From Aliamphritea ceti (GTDB lineage Bacteria; Pseudomonadota; Gammaproteobacteria; Pseudomonadales; Balneatricaceae), in NCBI RefSeq assembly GCF_024347215.1, contig NZ_AP025282.1, forward strand, positions 4,278,001 through 4,342,000: a stretch of 64,000 nt of DNA, read 5' to 3'. The notes beneath the pieces were generated by a model. The model saw nothing but the letters and a program-made list of their open reading frames with translations, was not told the DNA's origin and searched no databases. Position 1 is the stretch's first letter. Each line of letters begins with the position of its first letter. This document shows positions 1 through 8,500 of this stretch, in pieces. The position numbers and the translations under genes were made by a program.

Positions 1-1265
1 CCTTCCTGCTCAGCAATTGCCTGGCTCAGACGCTGGCGAAGCATCACTGAATTTGGCAACCCGGTCGCCACATGGTGCTGAACCTGATGCGCCAATTGTT
101 GCAGTAGCTTATGTTTAAGACGGGCATCAATCCCCAGCTGCCAGACATTCCATAACGGCCAGGGTAAAGCGACAATAATCAGTGCGGCTGCCGGCGCAAA
201 CCATAACTGCCAGCCAACCAGTAAAGTCAGGCTCAGAACCGGTAATCCCAGCAAAATAGTCAGGGTAAAAATCAATCCTGCCCGTAGCGGTAATAACACG
301 ACAGCCAGAGTTACCAGGCAGATAAATGCCAGTGTAACGCCTACATACCAGGCAGGGGTAACCTCACTGATACCTTCTCCCCGCAGCAGCGCATTCAGAA
401 TATGCGCATTCAACTCAACACCGGGGATACGTTCATGGGCCGCTGCTGCTGGTGTAGACAGGGCATCGCCCAAACCTGTTGCGGTAGCGCCAACTAAAAC
501 GTATTTCCCCTGAATAGCTTCGGCAGGTACCCGGTCAGCAATAATATCCGCCCAGGAATAGGTTTGCGGACGCTCTCCGGTTTTAGCGAAAGGAATCATA
601 ATACTCTGGCGGCGTAGCCAGTAATCCGAGCGGATTACCGGGGTGTTTTCCACATTAATCAGTGTTTCTAACTGATCGGTTTCACCATTGACCCGCAACA
701 TAGCCATAGCCAATGCTGGCCAGCGGGCATCACCCACCCCGCTGTACAAAAAGAAGCGACGGCATAAACCGTCAACATCTAATTCAACATCTACGTGCCC
801 AATGGCTTCTGCACTGATGGCAAGATCAGGTAAAGGCATCACTTCACTGATCAGTGAACCCGGCATCTGAACACCGGGGGCAATGCTCAGTACACTGCGT
901 CCACTGCGTAGTAGTGCTTCAGAAAAGACATCATCCGCCTCTGGGTCATCTTTCTGTGGCTCGACAAATAAAACATCGATACCAATGACGGCCGCATCCA
1001 TTTCAGTAAGCTTATACACCAGCTCAGCGTGACGTTTGCGCGACCAGGGCCAGCGACCAAGCTGCTGCAAGCTATAATCATCAATCGCAACAATAACAAC
1101 CTGATCACTCATACTGACAGCGTGCGCTGGCAGCATCTGGTCATAAATCATCAAATCCAGACGTTCCAGCCCGCGATTAAATGTCAGCCCCAGGCCACTG
1201 AATAACAGTAACAGGAACAAACATACCGCATATAGCCGGCTACGATGGGATTCTGACAATCGCAT
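1..1265 (-). CDS. CHASE2-domain membrane signalling protein, probable diguanylate cyclase (3' end outside window)
   Basis: The reading frame is open from the ATG at 1265 to the window edge (421 codons) with no stop. After one N-terminal membrane segment comes a typical CHASE2 extracytoplasmic sensor: an RLDLMIYD start, then VVIVAIDDYSLQQLGRWPW, and late in the domain GKYVLVGATATGLGD and HERIPGVELNAHILNALL. About three hydrophobic helices follow, which is the usual CHASE2 arrangement. The last visible residues (TGLPNSVMLRQRL) resemble the LTGLPNR start of a GGDEF domain, so a cyclase output is likely but unproven. A histidine kinase or adenylate cyclase output is the alternative. The start lies 4 bp after the stop of the LysM/FecR gene, so the two are probably one operon. 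The pairing of CHASE2 with a FecR/LysM protein is seen in many proteobacteria (family knowledge). Confidence 0.85.
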   Translation of the reverse strand, partial: MRLSESHRSRLYAVCLFLLLLFSGLGLTFNRGLERLDLMIYDQMLPAHAVSMSDQVVIVAIDDYSLQQLGRWPWSRKRHAELVYKLTEMDAAVIGIDVLFVEPQKDDPEADDVFSEALLRSGRSVLSIAPGVQMPGSLISEVMPLPDLAISAEAIGHVDVELDVDGLCRRFFLYSGVGDARWPALAMAMLRVNGETDQLETLINVENTPVIRSDYWLRRQSIMIPFAKTGERPQTYSWADIIADRVPAEAIQGKYVLVGATATGLGDALSTPAAAAHERIPGVELNAHILNALLRGEGISEVTPAWYVGVTLAFICLVTLAVVLLPLRAGLIFTLTILLGLPVLSLTLLVGWQLWFAPAAALIIVALPWPLWNVWQLGIDARLKHKLLQQLAHQVQHHVATGLPNSVMLRQRLSQAIAEQE

Positions 1266-1269
1266 AGGG

Positions 1270-2907
1270 CTAAAGCAACATCAAAAGCATAGCTCCAGCG
1301 GACAACCACAGTGGTGTGTAATCCGGAATCGGCAGAATCCGTTGCACTGTGCCCCACGGGCCAAGATAACCATCAGACTCAATACTGCGCACCCTCAAGT
1401 ACCGAACCTGCCCTTCTACCGCATCAAAGCTGATACGGGCTTCATTCTGCTGCTGATCCAGTAACAGATTTTCAAATGTTTCTTCCGTTGCTATCTGAAC
1501 CTGATAACTCTGTTCTTCTGAGCCGGCACGCCATGAAGCAACCAGTTTACCGTCTTCAGAGGCTCCTACTTCAGCTTCAACTTTCTCCGCCGCAGGTTTC
1601 ACCTGCCAACTACGGGAAATACCCACGGGACCTAACTCACCAGTCGCGGTAATGCTGGTCAGACGCCAGTAATACTTACCCGGGACAGCTAAATCAGCGG
1701 TATCAAATCGGGTATCGCTAATGTCACTCTGATCAACAATCGCCTGATCGAAAGCGGCATCAGTCGCAATTTCTAACCGGTAACGTTGGGCTTCTGCTGA
1801 CTGAGTCCATTGTAATACAGCTGTTTCACCACGTAGCACCTGATCCGGTACCGGCTGTAACTGCAATGGCGGCTGGGGATGTGCATCGAGTAAAAACGGC
1901 TGCACACTATTAAGGCCTTCCAACCCTAAAGAATCGATAGCACGAACCCGTAGATAGTAGGCTCCATCGGCAATATCCGGTAAAGCCGCTTTGGCATATT
2001 CACTGATTTGCGTCCACTGAACTATATCGAATGCTTCATCAGCAGATACTTCTACACGATACCTTTCTGCTTTCTCGATCACAGGCCAGCTGACTAGCTC
2101 ACTGATATTACGAATCGGGCCGTTAAAAGCGGATAACTCCGGTGCAGGCAGCAGCTTGCGCGGTTTAATCGGCGCTTTGCCTTCGGCAACCTGGGTACCA
2201 AAACCACGTTTTACCAGAGTGTGTTTACCGGCGCCGCTGACCTTTACTTTGCCGTGTAGTACTTCGATGTTGGAGACCTTACCGTCAGCACCGACCAGTG
2301 CCCGGTATTCCGTACCCCGTACTGCGCTAATCGCTGAAGGTGTCTGAATTTCGAACCGGGAACCCGGACCTGAAGCAGGTGTAACCCGGGTATCCATACG
2401 TCCCTGAATCAGGTTTAAGCGGGAATCAACCATGCCGGTTTTACCGTGCGCACTCAGGTGATCAAACCGAATCAGACTATCCGCATAAAGTGTCAGAATG
2501 CTGTCATCCGCAAACCGGATTGCTAATGTGCTTTCGCCGCCAGTTCTTATCTGATCACCAAGATACACTTCATCGCCAGCTTGCAGAGTTACCAGATCAC
2601 CAGAACCTGCACGCTGTAACTGAGCGTCGCCTAACAACTCATCGATAACTGCCGGTACCGGATTACTGCGAACCCACTTAAGTGGAATACGCAGTTTAAT
2701 GCCCGGCGGCATTTGCTTTGGATTTTCAATACCATTAAGTTTACGCAGCGCTTCAAAGCGAGAAACCCGGTCCAGATACTGTTCACTCAGGTTCCAGAGG
2801 TTATCACCCTTAGTGGTCGTATAAATCCAGTCCTGAGCATAGGAAACTGACGTAATAGAAGACAGTACTAATAATACCGTTGCAGCTAAAATACGGCGGC
2901 CAAGCAT
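1270..2907 (-). CDS. LysM/FecR-domain envelope protein with FnIII-like repeats
   Basis: A 545-residue exported protein. An N-terminal signal peptide (about 1-25, ending SVSYAQ) is followed by a LysM peptidoglycan-binding module (about 28-75, GDNLWNLSEQYL) and a FecR-like beta domain (about 95-250: GDQIRTGGESTLAIRF, LNLIQGRMDTRV, TPSAISAVRGTEYR). Three repeated modules of about 90 residues then follow, each with a W(P/T)...A.RYR(V/L)E(V/I) pattern, which looks FnIII-like. The extreme C-terminus is hydrophobic (PLWLSAGAMLLMLL) and may be a membrane tail. It probably sits on the cell wall and shows a FecR domain to the periplasm. It is the first gene of a likely two-gene operon with the CHASE2 protein, and may be its periplasmic partner. 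That partnership is inference. This is not a TonB/ECF FecR: no sigma factor is adjacent. Confidence 0.85.
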   Translation of the reverse strand: MLGRRILAATVLLVLSSITSVSYAQDWIYTTTKGDNLWNLSEQYLDRVSRFEALRKLNGIENPKQMPPGIKLRIPLKWVRSNPVPAVIDELLGDAQLQRAGSGDLVTLQAGDEVYLGDQIRTGGESTLAIRFADDSILTLYADSLIRFDHLSAHGKTGMVDSRLNLIQGRMDTRVTPASGPGSRFEIQTPSAISAVRGTEYRALVGADGKVSNIEVLHGKVKVSGAGKHTLVKRGFGTQVAEGKAPIKPRKLLPAPELSAFNGPIRNISELVSWPVIEKAERYRVEVSADEAFDIVQWTQISEYAKAALPDIADGAYYLRVRAIDSLGLEGLNSVQPFLLDAHPQPPLQLQPVPDQVLRGETAVLQWTQSAEAQRYRLEIATDAAFDQAIVDQSDISDTRFDTADLAVPGKYYWRLTSITATGELGPVGISRSWQVKPAAEKVEAEVGASEDGKLVASWRAGSEEQSYQVQIATEETFENLLLDQQQNEARISFDAVEGQVRYLRVRSIESDGYLGPWGTVQRILPIPDYTPLWLSAGAMLLMLL

Positions 2908-3458
2908 CGTTATATCCTTCTGTAACTGTGCGATTTCAGCTCCCTGATACTGCTGGACACTGGCACAAGCTATGTATTTAGAGCGACGATATTAAGTTGC
3001 TCTGATCACATCAACAGCCTCCACTCTAGCAGCACAATCCCAATTGGCCTACCTGAGACAAGACTGAATATGTCGTTTTGTGGATCAATTTTGATATTCT
3101 ACAAGAAGTTAGCCTCAGACTGTAGATAAGCGAAGCATAGTGCGGCTTTGAGCATTAAAACCCATCTGCGGGGAACATTAACAGGAATTTACCCCTGTAA
3201 ATGTTAAATATGTTTTTAACTTTAGCGATAATACTCAACTAAATTTATCTATTTGGTTGTTTAACCACGAGCATTGTTAGCTGATGTAATCATTAATTCT
3301 GCTTTAGTATTTTTCAGAGCCTTTATAAATAATTAGCTCTAAGGGTAATTACTTTAAGTACCTCGTTAAGCCTGTTACCTATTCTGATGGGCTACAGCCT
3401 TTCACAATAATGAATCTTACTTATAATCAAACAGGTTATATCCGTTTTTGAGGATTCG
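2908..3458. other. Intergenic region between divergent LysM/FecR and PotD-like genes
   Basis: 551 bp with no convincing ORF. It must hold both divergent promoters. The clearest structure is an inverted repeat at 3174-3205, listed separately. The distal half (about 3200-3420) is AT-rich. A ribosome site (TTGAGGA) precedes the ATG at 3459. I see no RNA gene. Confidence 0.5.
3174..3205. repeat. Inverted repeat, possible operator
   Basis: The arms 3174-3185 (AACATTAACAGG) and 3194-3205 (CCTGTAAATGTT) pair over 12 bp with one mismatch across an 8-nt loop. No T-run follows on either strand, so a terminator is unlikely. Its place between two divergent genes suggests a regulator site, but no consensus is recognised. 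Confidence 0.4.
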
Positions 3459-4670
3459 ATGTTCAAACTGAAAAGCCTACGCAAATCAGCAAGACTGCCT
3501 GACTTAACTATACAACGCAGATATCCTAAACCGCTTAGGCTTAAAGCTCTTTGCTACAGTTTGCTTTGGCTTTCTCTGATGCTACCCAGCACATCCACTT
3601 TAGCTAAAGAATCTCTCACACTTCGAATGCTAACCTGGCAAGGCTACGCGCCAAAATCACAGGTTGAGCAGTTCAAGTCAGATATCAGTCAAAGATACGA
3701 CGTTAAACTCAATTTTGAGATCAGTTATGTCACATCATCCGACGATTATTTTGATGCCATACGTGCCAACAGAGTGGATATTATTGCGCCCAGTCACAAC
3801 GTACTGAATGATTCACGCTATAAGTTTCTCGACAGAGCGCTGATAACCCCCGTCAATCTGGACAACATTCCAAACTATGCCAGCCTGATAGCGCGCTTAA
3901 AAACACTTAATTACGTCACGGCTACTGACAAAGTCTTCTTTATTCCCCTGACCTACGGCCCATATGGTCTGGCCTATAATCAACAAAGCCTGCCAATTGC
4001 TCCTACGTCCTGGAAAAGCTTATGGAATACAGTTTATGCAGGGAAATACACAATCAATTCAGATTACTACGAAGCTAATATTTACATCACGGCCCTCGCT
4101 GCCGGCCTGAATATTGAAGACATTAGCAACATAGACAAACTTAATACTCCCGAAATCAAACAAATGCTTAGCCAGCTTGCCAGCAATGCTAATAAGCTTT
4201 GGAGCGGTGTAGATACCGCCAGTGACCTGAGTGGACACCAGCTGGCGACGTCCTGGGGGTTTTCTTTTCCGGAATTAAGTCGCCGCGGAGAAAGCTGGAA
4301 ACTGGCCTGCCCCCAAGAAGGTACAACTATTTGGATTGATGGACATTCACTCAGCAGAACCTTGAAAGAACGCCCGTTACATAAACGTATCGCCGAAGAA
4401 TGGATAAACTTTACGCTAAGCAAAGAATTCCAGAAAAATGCTATTTACCAACGGCTCAACAGTTTTCCGGCCAACGAAGAAACCTATAGCGCCCTGAAAA
4501 AAGCCAAGGCCCTGCCTCATAACGAAGCCTGCATCGACTTTACATTTAGATGGCCAGAACTGAATAGTCGTCAGCGTAACTTCATGAAAAGTATCTGGCA
4601 GCAGGCACTGAAACAGGCGAACTCACCGGCTAAACTCAGTGATGATTCCGACGTTCTAAAAGCACAATAA
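3459..4670 (+). CDS. PotD-like extracellular solute-binding protein
   Basis: A 403-residue periplasmic binding protein of the spermidine/putrescine class (bacterial SBP family 1/8). A long basic N-region leads into a hydrophobic signal segment (about 30-50, cleavage near TLAKE). The mature part opens with LTLRMLTWQGYAP, the usual PotD beta strand, followed by family features such as DIIAPSHNVLNDSRYKFLD, FIPLTYGPYGLAYN and W(K)SLW for the hinge and second lobe. No ABC permease or ATPase lies next to it. It is therefore either an orphan binding protein serving a transporter elsewhere or a periplasmic sensor input. The substrate cannot be read from sequence; polyamine is only the family default. 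Start at 3459 is supported by TTGAGGA just upstream. Confidence 0.85.
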   Translation: MFKLKSLRKSARLPDLTIQRRYPKPLRLKALCYSLLWLSLMLPSTSTLAKESLTLRMLTWQGYAPKSQVEQFKSDISQRYDVKLNFEISYVTSSDDYFDAIRANRVDIIAPSHNVLNDSRYKFLDRALITPVNLDNIPNYASLIARLKTLNYVTATDKVFFIPLTYGPYGLAYNQQSLPIAPTSWKSLWNTVYAGKYTINSDYYEANIYITALAAGLNIEDISNIDKLNTPEIKQMLSQLASNANKLWSGVDTASDLSGHQLATSWGFSFPELSRRGESWKLACPQEGTTIWIDGHSLSRTLKERPLHKRIAEEWINFTLSKEFQKNAIYQRLNSFPANEETYSALKKAKALPHNEACIDFTFRWPELNSRQRNFMKSIWQQALKQANSPAKLSDDSDVLKAQ

Positions 4671-4721
4671 CGTCTACTTCTGCTATGCTCGCGGCATTAC
4701 TTTTTTGCGGAGCCTGTGGCC

Positions 4722-5420
4722 ATGAAATCTTCAACTATTCTGATAACCGGCTGTAATCGCGGTATTGGCCTTGAACTGAGCAAACAGTTCGCGGCGAATA
4801 ACTGGCGGGTATTAGCCTGTTGTCGGCATCCAGACAGCGCTGATGAATTGCAGGCACTGGCTGCACAACACAGCAATATTGAAATATTCCCACTCGATGT
4901 TACCGATTATATCCAGGTAGCCGAACTGTCAGAACAACTCAAAGATACCACTATTGATATCCTACTCAGCAACGCAGGCCTTTATGGACCGAGCAATTAC
5001 AGCTTCGGTTCTGTAGACCCCCAGGCCTGGCGTGAAGTATTAGAAGTTAATACTCTGGCTCCGTTGATGTTATCTCAGGCATTTGTAAATCAGGTTGCAG
5101 CGAGCGAGCATAAACTGATTGCTATCATCAGCAGCAAAGTTGGCAGTATCGCCGACAACCAGGGAGGCGGTGGATATATCTACCGCTCTTCAAAAACAGC
5201 CGTTAATCAGGTTGTGAAAAGTATGTCTATCGACTTAGCACCTATGGATATCAATGTTGTAAGCCTTCATCCTGGCTGGGTACAGACAGAAATGGGCGGT
5301 CCGAATGCACTCATCAGTACCGCAGAGAGTGTTACAGGATTACAGCAAATTTTAACCCAGGCAGGGCCAGATCAATCGGGCCAGTTCTTCGAATTCAGTG
5401 GTAACACCATTCCCTGGTAG
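4722..5420 (+). CDS. Short-chain dehydrogenase/reductase (sniffer/C-factor-like)
   Basis: A classical SDR of about 232 residues with an N-terminal Rossmann fold. The cofactor motif TGCNRGIG is near residue 10, LLSNAG gives the NAG strand, SS precedes the catalytic YRSSK (YxxxK), and HPGWVQTEMGG follows as in the sniffer/CsgA (C-factor) subgroup. It would use NAD(P)H on an unknown carbonyl substrate in the cytoplasm. I chose the ATG at 4722 over the in-frame GTG at 4716 because GGAG at 4708-4711 is then spaced normally. It follows the PotD-like gene by 51 bp and ends before a strong bidirectional terminator shared with the adhesin gene. Confidence 0.85.
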   Translation: MKSSTILITGCNRGIGLELSKQFAANNWRVLACCRHPDSADELQALAAQHSNIEIFPLDVTDYIQVAELSEQLKDTTIDILLSNAGLYGPSNYSFGSVDPQAWREVLEVNTLAPLMLSQAFVNQVAASEHKLIAIISSKVGSIADNQGGGGYIYRSSKTAVNQVVKSMSIDLAPMDINVVSLHPGWVQTEMGGPNALISTAESVTGLQQILTQAGPDQSGQFFEFSGNTIPW

Positions 5421-5463
5421 TAATCATTTTTTAGCTCCCTTGATAGCCCTTATCCACAGGGTC

Positions 5464-5487
5464 GTCTGATAATAAAAATCATCAGAC
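5464..5487. repeat. Small inverted repeat after SDR gene
   Basis: GTCTGAT (5464-5470) and ATCAGAC (5481-5487) form a 7-bp stem with a 10-nt AT-rich loop. It lies just upstream of the main terminator hairpin, and no T-run follows. It may be an accessory stem. Confidence 0.35.
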
Positions 5488-5491
5488 AAGA

Positions 5492-5525
5492 AAAAGCCAC
5501 CATCCCGTTAAGAATGGTGGCTTTT
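5492..5525. terminator. Bidirectional rho-independent terminator
   Basis: The arms AAAAGCCACCAT (5492-5503) and ATGGTGGCTTTT (5514-5525) pair perfectly around a 10-nt loop, giving a T-run on both strands. It lies between the convergent SDR gene (+) and the adhesin gene (-), 10 bp after the adhesin stop. Confidence 0.9.
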
Positions 5526-5534
5526 ATATATGGC

Positions 5535-8500
5535 TTAGATGCTTTCCAAATTACCTGCCGTTAATAACTGTTGCAGGATATCCAGATCGGCATTGCCACC
5601 GTTATTGGTCAGGTCAATATTCTGTAAACGAATGACCATGTCGTCCTTAGTACTTTCTTGCGACACTGTATTACCGGCAACATAATCACCATCACTGTTT
5701 ATATGCACCAGTGTATCGTTACCAACTTTTTCAAAGTTAAGATAAGCATCCAGGTTATTAGCCGTCTCAGCAGTATTCAGCAGGCTAGTCAGATCCAACA
5801 CATCGCCATCGCCCTGATTAAAATCAAGAATAGTATCTATCTCAACACTGCTGCCTACATCACTGGATAGGTAAGTAAATCGGTCAGCTCCTGCCCCGCC
5901 GGATAGCTGATCGGATCCCAGGCCTCCGAAGATAATGTCATCGCCGGCATCCCCCCAGATGATGTCGTTACCACTGCCACCAGTCAGGGTATCGGTACCC
6001 GCGCCGCCATGCAGCTGATCATGACCAGCATTACCGTTCAGTGTATCGTTACCAATACCGCCATCAAGAATGTCGTTACCACTGCCGCCATTAAGCGTGT
6101 CATTACCGGTACCGCCGGATAACAGGTCATTGCCGTTATTGCCATTGAGGGTATCGTTACCGCCTGAACCATCGATATTATCGTTATTACCGGTACCGTT
6201 CAGCGTGTTATTACCCTGATTACCCGCCTGAATATTAGTCGTCTGGGCAATGTTCACAGTAATATTTTCAGTTGCAGTACTGGTCGTTCCGTTACTCTCA
6301 GTTGAAGTTGCCGTAACTGTGAGATTGATATTACCGGTAAAACCACTCACCGGCGTTAGCATCAACCCAGCCAACTCAGCCTGTGTCAACGTCCAGACGC
6401 CACCACCATTGTTAGTACCCGCACTCAGTGTCGCACCTGTTGGTACACCGCTGACCTGAATAGTCAGAGTTTCAGAGCTGTCTGTCAGACTTGCCGATAT
6501 TGCTAGTGGTACTGAAGCTTCATTTAGAACGGCACCACCTGACTGCGTTAATTGATACCCGGTAACATTCAGACTTGAATTCACCGCCTGATCCCGGCCA
6601 TTCATAACAATAAATCCAACCTGATAGGTCCCCGGTACCGTTGCTGCTATTGATTGCGTACCAGATGCACTGCCCGAACCCGCACTTGTCCAGACTTGTT
6701 CAGAAGAACTCAGCTGCACAATACTGGTATTACCATTTGGATCAGTAATTACAGCAAAGGCCAGATCGTTAAAGCCCTGGCCGATCTGCCCACCGTTGTT
6801 TTCTCCATTATTAAAAGTCCAGTCAAGCGCAAGAGAATCCCCGGCCTGCAACTGAGCTTCATAAGAAACATACTGACCGCGGGTTGCATTCACATTACCG
6901 TTATCCGTAACTGCACCGGATGGCGGATTAAAGGTATCCAGGACCCCATTATTCAAGCCAAGACGGCTTTCAATATTATTTTGTGTCACATTTTCAGACG
7001 TATTTATCTGCGTCAGCGGCTGATAAACGCCCTGTACATTTGGTACTACCCACAGGTCAGGCGTGTCAGCACTTCGACTCATAGTTAACGAGCTTCCAGC
7101 ACCGTTATTACCGACAATATCCGCATATGTGTTGTTCGCCACAACTACTGATGGCACTCCAGCGCCGGACTGGGTGAACTCTACCGTATAAGTATTGGCA
7201 TCCACCTGGACGAAGTTCGCCAGTGTGCCACCGGTTGGCGTGATATCACCGATCGCGAAGTCGCTGACGTCTTCGCTGAACTGGAAGGTCAACACCGTGG
7301 TCTCGCCTACCGACAAGTTCGAGTCTGCGGCCGTAATCGCCAAGGTTGGGGCAACCGTATCCACTTCGTAGTTCGCGGAGGTATTACCCGTACCGGTATT
7401 CCCCGCCGCATCGGTGTAGCCGTTGCTGACGGTGATTTCGTTGCTGGTGTCTTCGATATTCACGTCTGGCGTGAAGATCGCGGTGTACACCAGTGGGTTG
7501 CCAGCATCAACGGTCAGGTTGGTTAATGTGCCGTTCGGTGCAGCCACATCATTCAGGTCGAAGCCGACCGGCGCTTCACTGAACGTGAAGGTTACCGTGC
7601 TGGTGTCGCCGATGTTCAGCGCCACGTCGTCCATGGTAATCGCCACAGTCGGTGCGATGATGTCGGCAGAAATTGTCAGGCTGCTGCCCGTGCCATCGTT
7701 ACCGGCGATGTCCGTGTAACTGTTGTTGGCTACTGCCACGGACGGTGCATCCGCGCCAGACTGGGTGAACGCTACCGTGTAGGTATTGGCATCCACCTGG
7801 ACGAAGTTGCCCAGTGTGCCACCGGTTGGTGTGATATCGGCCAGCACGAAGTCGCTGACGTCTTCACTAAACTGGAAGGTCAGCACCGTGGTCTCGCCTA
7901 CCGACAGGTTCGCGTCTGCGGCCGTGATCGCCAAGGTTGGGGCAACCGTATCCACTTCGTAGTTCGCGGAGGTATTCCCGGTGCCGGTGTTCCCCGCCGC
8001 ATCGGTGTAGCCGTTGCTGACGGTAATTTCGTTAGTGGTGTCTTCGATATTCACAGCGGGTGTGAAGGTCGCGGTGTACACCAGTGGGTTCGACGGATCG
8101 ACTGCCAGACCGGTTAATGTGCCGTTCGGTGCAGCTACATCATTCAGGTCGAAGCCGACCGGCGCTTCACTGAAGGTGAAGGTTACGGTGCTGGTGTCGC
8201 CGATGTTCAGCGCCACGTCATCCAGGGTAATCGCCACGGTCGGTGCGATGATATCTGACGTCAGGCTTAAGCTGTTGCCGGTGCCATCGTTACCCGCGAT
8301 ATCCGTATAAGTCGCGTTCGCGACGCTCACCGAAGGCGCGTCTGCGCCGGACTGGGTGAACTCTACCGTATAGGTATTGGCATCTACCTGGACGAAGTTG
8401 CCCAATGTGCCACCGGTGGGCGTGATATCGGCCAGCACGAAGTCGCTGACGTCTTCGCTGAACTGGAAGGTCAGAACAGTCGTCTCGCCTACCGACAGGT

